64,000 bases of DNA from assembly GCA_965221835.1 (NCBI GenBank), contig OZ244916.1, forward strand, positions 992,001 to 1,056,000, read 5' to 3'. The notes below the pieces were generated by a model. It saw only the letters and a program-made list of their open reading frames with translations, was not told the origin of the DNA and did no database searches. This document shows, in pieces, positions 41,943 to 49,769 of the stretch. Position 1 is the first letter of the stretch. Every line of letters begins with the position of its first letter. The DNA comes from Persebacter sp965221835 (GTDB lineage: Bacteria > Pseudomonadota > Gammaproteobacteria > Tethybacterales > Persebacteraceae). The translations under genes and the position numbers were made by a program.

Positions 41943-42590
41943 GTGCTAATTTTTCCGCACCGGTGCGCGTTATGTCGCGCGGGATGCCGCCTCGTTTTGT
42001 GCGACGGTTGCAGCCGCGATGTGCGGACATTGCGGCGTATTTCCCGCTGCCGCCGTTGCGCGATACCCGCCGCCGGAAACGAATGCGGCGAATGCTTAAA
42101 ATCGCCGCCGTTTTTTGACCGCACCGTCGCCGGGGCGGCATTTGCGCCGCCGCTGTCGGCGTTGATTCATGATTTTAAATTTCGCGGACAATGGCATCTG
42201 GCGCGATTTCTGGCGCAATTGATGCATGTGCCGGAAGCGGATGTTCTGTTGCCGGTGCCGCTATTTTTTGCGCGCGAACAATGGCGCGGATTTAATCAAT
42301 CGCGCGAAATCGCCCGCGCCTTGCCCGATACGCCGCCGCGCCATGATTCTTGGCTTATGCGCATTACCGATACGCATCCGCAAGCGACAATGCCCAACGC
42401 CGCCGCACGGCGAAAAAATGTGCGCGGTGCGTTCGTCGCTTCGAAAAAAGTGCGCGGTGCGACAATTTTGGTCGTGGACGATGTGATGACAAGCGGCTCA
42501 ACGCTCAACGAAATCGCGCGGACTCTAAAAAAAGCGGGCGCGGCGGAAGTCGTCAATTTGGTTGTCGCCCGCACAGAAACGGCGCGCTAA
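41943..42590 (+). CDS. comF: ComF-family phosphoribosyltransferase-like protein
   Basis: A 215-residue protein used in DNA uptake or processing in competent bacteria. An N-terminal double zinc finger (CALCRAGC...CDGC, CRRCAIP...CGEC) precedes a PRTase domain with the PRPP loop ILVVDDVMTSGSTL. The upstream stop at 41931 limits the start to TTG 41934 or GTG 41943. GTG is preferred because a 10-codon frame (ATG 41917, TAA 41947) that starts 6 bases after TACAAT ends exactly over it, which suggests translational re-initiation. Confidence 0.85.
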   Translation: MLIFPHRCALCRAGCRLVLCDGCSRDVRTLRRISRCRRCAIPAAGNECGECLKSPPFFDRTVAGAAFAPPLSALIHDFKFRGQWHLARFLAQLMHVPEADVLLPVPLFFAREQWRGFNQSREIARALPDTPPRHDSWLMRITDTHPQATMPNAAARRKNVRGAFVASKKVRGATILVVDDVMTSGSTLNEIARTLKKAGAAEVVNLVVARTETAR

Positions 42591-42608
42591 AACCAGCAGC
42601 GGCGCAAC

Positions 42609-43160
42609 TTAAACGGCGGGCGGACGGGAGAAAACGCGCCGCACCATCGGTTCAAAAAACTCCGGCGGTTTGGATTGAAATTCCGGGTCAAAACAATTTT
42701 GGTCGTATTCTTCGCAAAACCGGACGGCGTCATCAAACCACGGATTATCCTTAAAACGGTCGCGCGCATTGCGGTCGCCGCCGACAAGATGCGCGTAATA
42801 ATACATCTGAAAAACCCCGTGATATTTGACAATCCAATAAGTTTTTTCGGAAACATAAGGGCGCAAAACGGCGGCGGCAAGTTCGCTGTGCGAATAGGGA
42901 GCGAGTTCGTCGCCGATGTCGTGCAGCAAGGCGGCGACAATCATTTCTTCGGATTCGCCGGCGGCATGTGCGCGCGTTGCGGACTGCAACGAATGCTCCA
43001 GCCGCGAAACTTTGTAGCCGGAAAGCGTATGTTCCAACCCGCGCAAAACCGCCATCAGGCGGTCGGGCAATCCGCGCGCGTAATCTTCTTCCAAACGCTC
43101 CAAAAGTTCGTAATCTTCGCGCGTGCCGTTTTTCATTTCAGTAAAAGATACCGTTGCCAT
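42609..43160 (-). CDS. HD-domain protein of the PhnZ/MIOX-like group
   Basis: A 183-residue HD hydrolase/oxygenase. SRLEHSLQSATRAHAAG provides the first histidine, AALLHDIGDELAPYSHSELAA the HD pair and a further histidine, and WIVKYHGVFQMYYYAHL a distal one. This is the pattern of COG4341 and the mixed-valent di-iron oxygenases PhnZ and MIOX rather than of nucleotide phosphohydrolases. No phosphonate genes are nearby, so the substrate is open. A strong ribosome-binding site (aaggag) and a TATAAT box precede it. Confidence 0.75.
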   Translation of the reverse strand: MATVSFTEMKNGTREDYELLERLEEDYARGLPDRLMAVLRGLEHTLSGYKVSRLEHSLQSATRAHAAGESEEMIVAALLHDIGDELAPYSHSELAAAVLRPYVSEKTYWIVKYHGVFQMYYYAHLVGGDRNARDRFKDNPWFDDAVRFCEEYDQNCFDPEFQSKPPEFFEPMVRRVFSRPPAV

Positions 43161-43324
43161 TATTTTTCTCCTTTTTTTTCGATTTTATTATACCCAACTC
43201 GCCGCGGAATTATTTCGTCAGCGGGAATCCGCCGGTTTCGTAGGCGGCGTTGATTTGCTTGCAATTTCTCCGCGAAATGCATAGCCCGAATATATTAAAA
43301 CGCGGTGCCGAAATCGCCCGCCGT

Positions 43325-43960
43325 TTAAGGGGCGAGACCGGAAATATACGCCGCCAACGCGTTTATTTGTTCTTCGCTCAATTTCGCCGCGATGTCGTTC
43401 ATCGCCCCGCCCGGACCGCCAGAACGCGCACCGGAAGCATATTCGCGCAAAGACGAAGCGGTATATTCGGCGTATTGTCCCGAAATGCGCGGATAATGCG
43501 GCGCAATGCCGCCGCCCGCCGGTCCGTGACAGGCAGCGCATGCCGGAATTCCCGCCGCCAAATCGCCTCCGCGATACAACTTTTCGCCGCTGCGTGCGAG
43601 TTCCAAATCGGCGGCGCCTGCAATTACCGGTTTTTGCGCGGCGAGAAAAGTCGCGATGTCGGCAATTTGCGCGTCTGTCAATCCCGCTGCCAGCGGCGCC
43701 ATTACGGCGTTTTTGCGGACGCCATCGCGAAACGCTTTTATTTGCGCCGCGGTATATTCGGCGAATTGTCCCGCCAAAATCGGCTGTGTCGGAATGACGC
43801 TTCCGCCTGCCGCACCATGACACACCATACATTGCGCTTCGTAAATTTCCCGTCCGGCGGACGCATCGCCCTCCACCAGCGGCGTCTCTTGCGCCATCGC
43901 AACGGCGGAAAACAAAACCGGCGGCAAAATCCGCAAAATCTGCAAAAGTCGGAAAATCAT
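43325..43960 (-). CDS. diheme cytochrome c4
   Basis: A 211-residue exported electron carrier with a signal peptide (MIFRLLQILRILPPVLFSAVAMAQ, cleavage likely after AMA) and two similar halves, each with one haem site: CMVCHGAAGG and CAACHGPAGG. MAPLAAGLTDAQIADIATFLA and the equivalent in the second half carry the axial methionines. It would pass electrons to a terminal oxidase in the periplasm. An in-frame ATG three codons earlier overlaps the -10 box, so the second ATG, 7 bases after the box, is taken as the start. Confidence 0.93.
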   Translation of the reverse strand: MIFRLLQILRILPPVLFSAVAMAQETPLVEGDASAGREIYEAQCMVCHGAAGGSVIPTQPILAGQFAEYTAAQIKAFRDGVRKNAVMAPLAAGLTDAQIADIATFLAAQKPVIAGAADLELARSGEKLYRGGDLAAGIPACAACHGPAGGGIAPHYPRISGQYAEYTASSLREYASGARSGGPGGAMNDIAAKLSEEQINALAAYISGLAP

Positions 43961-43967
43961 TTGCGAC

Positions 43968-43973
43968 ATTATA
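43968..43973 (-). promoter_or_regulatory. -10 box of the cytochrome c4 gene
   Basis: TATAAT, seven bases, ATG (43960). The alternative ATG at 43969 is part of the box itself and would not be in the transcript. Confidence 0.5.
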
Positions 43974-43995
43974 ATATATTTTCCGGCAAAAAAAA

Positions 43996-44940
43996 TCACC
44001 CCGCGCGCACCGCCCGATACCGCCGCCAAACAAACGCCGCCGCCCGCGCGGTTTCGTCCAATCCCGGCGCCGTCCATTCGGCAAAACTTCCCGCCCACCG
44101 CCTCGCAATGTCGCGCGCCGTCAATTCGGAATGAAATCGGCGAAACTTTTCCGCCGCCCGCACCGACCGAATCGGCGGTTCGGCAAACCACAGCGGTTTT
44201 TTCGCGGCGGCAGATTCGGAAAGCATATTGACCGAATCGGCGGAAACGACAAACCGGTCGGCGGCGGCGAGAATGTCCATATACGGATTTTCGCCTTCGC
44301 CGCAATACAAAAATCCGCCGCCGTCCGCCAACGCCGTTTTAAGGGCGGCGGTATTTTCCGCCCCCGTGCGGCGACTGACCGTCGCCAAAATCCCGCCATC
44401 GGCGCACCGCACCGATTCCGCCAACTCCCGACAAAACGCGGGGGAAATCCGGTACGCGCGGGAATTGCCACCAATTAATAATGCGGTTTTCGGATTCGGA
44501 ATATGCGCAAATTTTTCCCGCGCCCGCCCCCGCCGATTTTGCAAATCCCGCCCGCAAACCCCACCCGCCGAACCGAGAATCGGCAACACATTTTCGCCGC
44601 GAATTTCGTCGTGCATCGGACAAATTACCGCATCAAAAATCGCCGCATTTCCCGGCGGTTTTTGTGCGAAAACGACAAACGCGCCATATTTTTTTCGCGC
44701 CGACAAAGCAGCGGCGGCGGCGCGATGTCCGCAGGCAAAAATCATATCGGGCGGAATATCGGCAGCAGGCGGCGCAACAAACCGCGCCGCGATTTGCGGA
44801 AAAACGCCCGTCCACGCCGCCCCGCGAATATCTTGCGCGACAATTTCCGCCCCCCCGCAAAGTTCCGCAACAGCAGCCGCAAGCCCCGCCGTCTGCACCC
44901 GCGCCCCCGCCACCCCATTATCCATCAGCCAAATATGCAC
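43996..44940 (-). CDS. ELM1/GtrOC1-family (DUF1022) glycosyltransferase-like protein
   Basis: A 314-residue protein of the family named after plant mitochondrial fission factor ELM1. It starts (GTG) HIWLMDNGVAGARVQTAGLA, has ALLIGGNSRAYRIS and the very typical DRFVVSADSVNMLSESAA. The fold is GT-B-like and bacterial members are thought to take part in surface-glycan synthesis, but no reaction is firmly known. The GTG start is kept because the family begins with the KIWxLxDG strand. It follows the GFA gene by 24 bases. Confidence 0.8.
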   Translation of the reverse strand: MHIWLMDNGVAGARVQTAGLAAAVAELCGGAEIVAQDIRGAAWTGVFPQIAARFVAPPAADIPPDMIFACGHRAAAAALSARKKYGAFVVFAQKPPGNAAIFDAVICPMHDEIRGENVLPILGSAGGVCGRDLQNRRGRAREKFAHIPNPKTALLIGGNSRAYRISPAFCRELAESVRCADGGILATVSRRTGAENTAALKTALADGGGFLYCGEGENPYMDILAAADRFVVSADSVNMLSESAAAKKPLWFAEPPIRSVRAAEKFRRFHSELTARDIARRWAGSFAEWTAPGLDETARAAAFVWRRYRAVRAG

Positions 44941-44964
44941 GGCTACGATTCGCGACCGCGCCGT

Positions 44965-45384
44965 TTACGGTGTCGCCACACCCGCACCGCCTGCCGGATG
45001 CATTGCGACATCGTCCGCTTCATTGATTTCGTAATAATCGCCCTTGTCGGAAACAAAAATATGCGCGACAAGTTTCAAACCGGTTTCACCATCCAACGCC
45101 CCGACAAATACCGCGATTCGGTCGCCGGAATCGGGGCGGAAAAACAGCGAACTCCCGCAATCGCCGCAAAAACCGCGCCGCGCGGTTTGCGAAGCGCGAA
45201 ACCATCGCAAACTTCCCGCTTTCAACAAACGAAAGTTTTGCGGACGCACCGCAGTCGCAGCGGTGTAATGTCCGCCGCTTTTGCGACACTGCGTACAATG
45301 ACATGCAATCGCCGGACGCAACTCGCCGTACAATTCAAAACGCACACCGCCGCACAAACACCCACCCGATTTCACCGTTTCCAT
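44965..45384 (-). CDS. GFA (glutathione-dependent formaldehyde-activating-like) family protein
   Basis: A 139-residue zinc protein of the Gfa/CENP-V fold. The zinc ligands are all present: GGCLCGGVRFEL, CHCTQCRKSGG and FCGDCGSSLFFR. Although named for S-hydroxymethylglutathione synthase, most members have no proven reaction. It begins 6 bases after a TATAAT box and leads the ELM1-family gene. Confidence 0.88.
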   Translation of the reverse strand: METVKSGGCLCGGVRFELYGELRPAIACHCTQCRKSGGHYTAATAVRPQNFRLLKAGSLRWFRASQTARRGFCGDCGSSLFFRPDSGDRIAVFVGALDGETGLKLVAHIFVSDKGDYYEINEADDVAMHPAGGAGVATP

Positions 45385-45390
45385 TCCCGC

Positions 45391-45396
45391 ATTATA
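45391..45396 (-). promoter_or_regulatory. -10 box of the GFA gene
   Basis: TATAAT, six bases (GCGGGA), ATG. Leaderless-type arrangement. Confidence 0.5.
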
Positions 45397-45477
45397 AAAC
45401 GGCAGCGAAAAAATTCGCGCACGGCAAAAAAATCGCGCCGGTTCGCAAACTTCGCCTTTGCGACGGGGCGCATCGCG

Positions 45478-46464
45478 TCAATTTATCTTGCCGATAATCT
45501 TTTTTGCCAGCAACTGAAAATCTTCGCGGCATTTCTGCACGGATGTCGCATGCGCCCCGAACGCGCCATCGGCGGCGGTCAAATGAAACATGGGTTTTTT
45601 CTTCTCCTGCGCCATCGGCATCAGCGAATGATAATCTTTCAGCATTCCCAAAAAATTGGGGTCGTTTTCCATATCGGAAGGCGTATCCGCGTTTTGCAGT
45701 TTTGCAAACGCCCCCGGCATCAAATCCATCCATTTTTGGTAAGATTTCACCGGCTTAGACGAAAGAATCGTAAACCGCATCGGCACATACCCCAGCAGAT
45801 TCATATCGCCTGTCGGCAAAGACATGGACGGCTCCGAAACCTCGGCTTTTCCTTTCTCCCAGTGATCCGTCCGTTGCCGCCAATCACTCCGCCACTCAGA
45901 CAACACTTTCATATTGCGCAAACCTTGCCACGAAAATAAATCCGGGCTCAGCGGTGTAACGATATAGTCGCAGGCGAGAATCGCCGCGCGATTAATCGCC
46001 CCCAAATTAGGACCGACATCCGCCAATACATATTCCGCCTTGCACTGCCGGGCGGCGTTTTGAGCAATGCGAAAAAACGCCGTCTCCACACGAAAAGCAC
46101 TTTCCGCCTGCGGCCATCCGCCCAGACATTTCGGCCAATTCTCGGACAATTTATCTTCGTAGCCGGACAAGCGCATGTCGCCGGAAATTAGAAAAATATT
46201 GTCGCCGCACGGTCGCGCTTTTTGCGGCGCAATGTCGCCCGTGCCGACAATTATCGGACGCAATGCGGAATACACGGTGTCGCCTTTTTCCCACATCTCC
46301 TGCAATTCGTCGTCGTTCATAAACATCGCCGAAAGATTCGCTTGCGGATCTAAATCGGCGGCGACCGTTATGTGCCCCGTCTCGGCAAACATCCACGCCA
46401 AATGATAAACAAGCGAAGTTTTTCCCACACCGCCTTTGTTGTTAAAAAATCCGATTGTTTTCAT
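45478..46464 (-). CDS. ParA-family ATPase paired with an AlbA_2 protein
   Basis: A 328-residue deviant Walker A ATPase: KGGVGKT at 10-16 with the signature lysine, AADLDPQANLS (A' aspartate), and EYVLADVGPNLGAINRAA (Walker B). Unlike plasmid or chromosome ParA it has no ParB gene next to it; its start overlaps the stop of an AlbA_2/HATPase-domain gene by 4 bases. It also has a long C-terminal half (WRSDWRQRTDHWEKG to the end) not found in minimal ParA. This looks like a two-protein accessory module of unknown function, plausibly antiphage. Confidence 0.85.
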   Translation of the reverse strand: MKTIGFFNNKGGVGKTSLVYHLAWMFAETGHITVAADLDPQANLSAMFMNDDELQEMWEKGDTVYSALRPIIVGTGDIAPQKARPCGDNIFLISGDMRLSGYEDKLSENWPKCLGGWPQAESAFRVETAFFRIAQNAARQCKAEYVLADVGPNLGAINRAAILACDYIVTPLSPDLFSWQGLRNMKVLSEWRSDWRQRTDHWEKGKAEVSEPSMSLPTGDMNLLGYVPMRFTILSSKPVKSYQKWMDLMPGAFAKLQNADTPSDMENDPNFLGMLKDYHSLMPMAQEKKKPMFHLTAADGAFGAHATSVQKCREDFQLLAKKIIGKIN

Positions 46465-47639
46465 TTCCGCTTCGCCGGTAGTTTTATCAGAACATAGTTT
46501 TCTCCCGCCTCCAAATGCGGCGACGGATTGCCATTGTCGGACATCGCCCGCTTGATGGTCGCGATGCCGGCGCCGAATTTTTCCACGAATCCCATTGTTT
46601 TCATCGCCTCCGCCAGCACCGGATTGCGGTAATCGGTCGTCGCGCCGTTGCCGAAATTTTCGGGCGTGACATCGCCGAACACCCGCCCCGGACTGTGAAT
46701 TTCAATTCGGTCGGAAAACCAATAACAACGCGCCGGCGCATTGCCGTTTTCGTAATCGCGGTGCATCACGGCGTTGCAAATCGCCTGATCAACGGCGGCG
46801 AACGGATAATCCGTGCGGTCGCTTCCGCCGATATCGCGCGCCGCGGAAATATGCGCCCGTATTTTTTCCCGCAACCGCAAAATTTGATGAAATACCGGCC
46901 CGTTGATCTCTTGATGATCCGTCGCACCATCGGTCAATTCGGTTCCGGCAAATCGCGCGAACTGAATATACGCCCCCGGCAAATACCGGCGCGGCTCTTC
47001 GCAAAAACATAAAACTGCCGCATTGTTCGGCTTTCCATCGGGCGTTAATAATCGCAAGGAAGAAAGTCGCATTTCGCGCGTACGGCGGTTTTCCGCCAGC
47101 ACTTCCGGCGACACCGCAGCGGGCAAGTATTCATTTTCAATCAATGTCCAATTTAAATCGCCGAGGTCGGCGGGAATAAAAGTCGCTTGCTGGTCAAAAA
47201 ACGCCGCATCGCGCAAATTTTGGTTTTTTCGTTCCACCAAACGATCTTCGTCTTCGTGAGTCGCTTTCCGCGTTGTCGCACCGATGCGGACATACGCATG
47301 CCCCTTATAACGCACGGGAGGACGCCGCGACGGCTCCACATCCACCGCCACGATATTGCAGTTTTCAATTTGCGCATGCCGGACATTAAAAATCGGAGTC
47401 GGTGAAATGCTGTCGCGAAGATTCGGAATACTTTCCAGCAATTTTCCCGCCTCCTTGTCCGACATTCCCGCGCATGCGCGGTCGTCTTTTTGTCCGATAA
47501 AAATCATGCCCCGCTTTTGCATCGGATTGTTGGAGAACGCGCATATCGCCGGTCCCAACACATCTACCCGCCCGGATTCTTTGCGCTCAAAAACATCGCT
47601 TTCGTCGCCATGAAACAACGCGGTTAATTCCTTGTTCAT
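46461..47639 (-). CDS. AlbA_2 (Schlafen-like) plus HATPase_c_4 domain protein
   Basis: A 392-residue protein of the COG2865 type. The N-terminal AlbA_2 domain (FERKESGRVDVLGPAICAFSNNP, then the GMIFIGQKDD and SISPTPIFNV strands) resembles the Schlafen core and can bind or cut nucleic acid. The C-terminal ATP-binding part shows AVDQAICNAVMHRDYENGNAP (N box) and IEIHSPGRVFGDV (GHKL-like glycine turn), and ends with EKFGAGIATIKRAM. It is the first gene of a pair with a ParA-type ATPase. The ATG is 6 bases after TATAAT. Confidence 0.85.
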   Translation of the reverse strand: MNKELTALFHGDESDVFERKESGRVDVLGPAICAFSNNPMQKRGMIFIGQKDDRACAGMSDKEAGKLLESIPNLRDSISPTPIFNVRHAQIENCNIVAVDVEPSRRPPVRYKGHAYVRIGATTRKATHEDEDRLVERKNQNLRDAAFFDQQATFIPADLGDLNWTLIENEYLPAAVSPEVLAENRRTREMRLSSLRLLTPDGKPNNAAVLCFCEEPRRYLPGAYIQFARFAGTELTDGATDHQEINGPVFHQILRLREKIRAHISAARDIGGSDRTDYPFAAVDQAICNAVMHRDYENGNAPARCYWFSDRIEIHSPGRVFGDVTPENFGNGATTDYRNPVLAEAMKTMGFVEKFGAGIATIKRAMSDNGNPSPHLEAGENYVLIKLPAKRK

Positions 47640-47645
47640 ATTTTC

Positions 47646-47651
47646 ATTATA
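47646..47651 (-). promoter_or_regulatory. -10 box of the AlbA_2-ParA pair
   Basis: TATAAT, six bases (GAAAAT), ATG. Divergent from the fba promoter 29 bases away. Confidence 0.5.
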
Positions 47652-47679
47652 ACAAATTCGCCGAATCCCCGCGCCGCGT

Positions 47680-47685
47680 TATAAT
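47680..47685 (+). promoter_or_regulatory. -10 box of fba
   Basis: TATAAT with a normal leader of about 30 bases that holds a strong ribosome-binding site (ggaggaac) 6-8 bases before the fba ATG. This contrasts with the leaderless type used by the divergent AlbA_2 gene. Confidence 0.55.
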
Positions 47686-47723
47686 AGAATTTTTTTATAA
47701 TAACTTTACGGAGGAACAAAACA

Positions 47724-48779
47724 ATGGCATTAATTACTTTGCGGCAACTTTTGGATCATGCGGCGGAAAATGGTTACGGTGTACCGGCGTTTAATGTGAA
47801 TAATATGGAACAAATTCAGGCGATTATGCGGGCGGCGGAATCGGTTTCCGCACCGGTGATTATACAAGCGAGTCGCGGTGCGCGCGATTATGCCGGCGAT
47901 ATTTTTTTGCGGCGGCTGATGCAAGCGGCAACCGAAATGTGGCAACGCATTCCCGTCGTGATGCATTTGGACCACGGCAACAATCCGCGCACTTGTCTTT
48001 CGGCGGCGGCGTGCGGATTCACCAGCGTGATGATGGACGGCTCGCTGCGAGAAGACGCAAAAACGCCCGCCGATTACGATTACAACGCCGCCGTCACGCG
48101 ACAAGTCGCCGACACCGCACATCTCATCGGCGTTTCGGTAGAAGGCGAATTGGGCTGTCTCGGTTCGCTGGAAACCGGCGCCGGCGAAGCCGAAGACGGA
48201 CACGGTTTTGAAGGCGCACTTTCGCGCGACCGCTTGCTGACCGATCCCGCCGAAGCCGAAAAATTCGTCAAAGAAACGCAAGTCGACGCACTCGCTGTCG
48301 CCATCGGTACTTCGCACGGCGCATACAAATTTTCGCGCAAACCGGACGGAAAAATTCTCGCGCTGGATGTCGTGCGCGACATTCACCGCCGTTTGCCGAA
48401 TGTGCATTTGGTTATGCACGGTTCAAGCAGCGTGCCGCAAGAATTGCAGGAACTAATCAACGCACACGGCGGCGAAATGCCGCAAACTTTCGGCGTGCCG
48501 GTGGAGGAAATCGCCGAAGGAATTAAACACGGCGTCCGCAAAGTCAACATAGACACCGATTGCCGGATGGCGATGACCGGCACCTACCGCAAAATAGCGC
48601 GCGAAAATCCGCGCGAGTTTGACCCGCGCAAATTCAACAAACCCGCCGCCGCCGAAATGGAAAAAGTATGCCGCGCCCGCTTGCAGGCATTCGGCGCAGA
48701 AGGAATGGCAGAAAAAATCAAACCCCTCCCATTAACCGAAATGGCAAACCGCTACGCCGCAGGAAAGTTGGGGCATTGA
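47724..48779 (+). CDS. fba: class II fructose-bisphosphate aldolase
   Basis: A zinc-dependent aldolase of glycolysis, gluconeogenesis or the Calvin cycle, 351 residues, of the type IIB/CbbA group common in gamma- and betaproteobacteria. It shows YGVPAFNVNNMEQIQAIMRAAE, HLDHGNNPRTCLSAAACGFTSVMMDGS (metal-binding histidine and aspartate), GVSVEGELGCLG, AIGTSHGAYKF, LVMHGSSSVPQE and KVNIDTDCRMAMTG. Convergent with the NERD gene, with 6 bases between stops. Confidence 0.96.
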   Translation: MALITLRQLLDHAAENGYGVPAFNVNNMEQIQAIMRAAESVSAPVIIQASRGARDYAGDIFLRRLMQAATEMWQRIPVVMHLDHGNNPRTCLSAAACGFTSVMMDGSLREDAKTPADYDYNAAVTRQVADTAHLIGVSVEGELGCLGSLETGAGEAEDGHGFEGALSRDRLLTDPAEAEKFVKETQVDALAVAIGTSHGAYKFSRKPDGKILALDVVRDIHRRLPNVHLVMHGSSSVPQELQELINAHGGEMPQTFGVPVEEIAEGIKHGVRKVNIDTDCRMAMTGTYRKIARENPREFDPRKFNKPAAAEMEKVCRARLQAFGAEGMAEKIKPLPLTEMANRYAAGKLGH

Positions 48780-48785
48780 GGGCGG

Positions 48786-49769
48786 TTAAGGTATATCTTC
48801 AATGCTAATGCGGTTATGTTTTTCCAGCGCGACGCAAATTTTTTCTATCTGCTTGTCCGAAAGTTTGTCTTCCCGATTCGCGAAAACGCCCCCGATGGTT
48901 TTCGGATTGCACGGAATCAAATCTTTATCATAATGTCCGTGTTCAATTTCCACCCGCCAGTCGGGAAACGCGATGACGGACGCGATAAACGGCATTTTTT
49001 CGCCCTTGCCGGAATCAAAACATTTTTCGGAAAGATAACGATACAACCATCCGGCGTTACCTTTTGTCTGCCGAATCGGGTCGGGATTATCCAATCGTCT
49101 GCCGTCTTTCCAAATCGCCCCATCGCGAAAAATTAATTTCTCGTTTTTGCCCGGATGTTTCCGCGGCGTTTTTGTTTCCACGCAAAAAACGCCTTTCGGG
49201 CAAACGATAATATGATCAATGTCGCCGTACTTGCCTTCAAAGCTGTGAAAAATACGCCATTGCGAGCGTCCAAGTTTGTCCAGTTCTTCGGCGACCACCC
49301 GTTCTCCCAAATAGCCGAGAAAATAATTGTCGGATTGATATTTCAATATCGGCACCAACAAAAAAAGCAGCAGAAAAATCGGCAAAATTCCGGTCGTCAA
49401 CAACAACCAGATGGCAATCTTGCTTAAAGATTCCGATGACACAAATCCGAGCATGACAAGCACGCCCAAAGTAGCCACGGAAAAAATAAAACCTATCACA
49501 ATAACCGTAACCGCCAGATCGCGTATACAAAATTGCGCGTAGTTGTTTGCGCCGGCGCGCAGCAGTACGCCTTTTTTAATCGGCGACCGGCGATGCGCGG
49601 GCATTCCGCGCATTTTTTGGAAAAATCTCTTATATGCGGGTTTGGCGTCCCGACAAACAGTTATCCCAAATCGCCATAAATCGGGCGAAAACAATTCTTT
49701 TACAAGGAAATTCAAAATCCGCCAAAAGAAACATCCGACCGCGCGCAGAATTTTGAGAAATTCATTCAC
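48786..49769 (-). CDS. NERD-domain membrane protein
   Basis: A 327-residue protein. The N-terminal half is helical with a basic region and two membrane spans (DLAVTVIVIGFIFSVATLGVLVMLGF and IWLLLTTGILPIFLLLFLLVPIL, about 85-140). The C-terminal half is a nuclease-related NERD domain: LGERVVAEELDKLG, GDIDHIIVCPKGVFCVETKTPRK with the PD-(D/E)XK-like D...ExK residues, then WLYRYLSE. It overlaps the thiC stop by 4 bases, so it is made from the thiamine transcript. Whether it cuts nucleic acid is unknown. Confidence 0.8.
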   Translation of the reverse strand: MNEFLKILRAVGCFFWRILNFLVKELFSPDLWRFGITVCRDAKPAYKRFFQKMRGMPAHRRSPIKKGVLLRAGANNYAQFCIRDLAVTVIVIGFIFSVATLGVLVMLGFVSSESLSKIAIWLLLTTGILPIFLLLFLLVPILKYQSDNYFLGYLGERVVAEELDKLGRSQWRIFHSFEGKYGDIDHIIVCPKGVFCVETKTPRKHPGKNEKLIFRDGAIWKDGRRLDNPDPIRQTKGNAGWLYRYLSEKCFDSGKGEKMPFIASVIAFPDWRVEIEHGHYDKDLIPCNPKTIGGVFANREDKLSDKQIEKICVALEKHNRISIEDIP

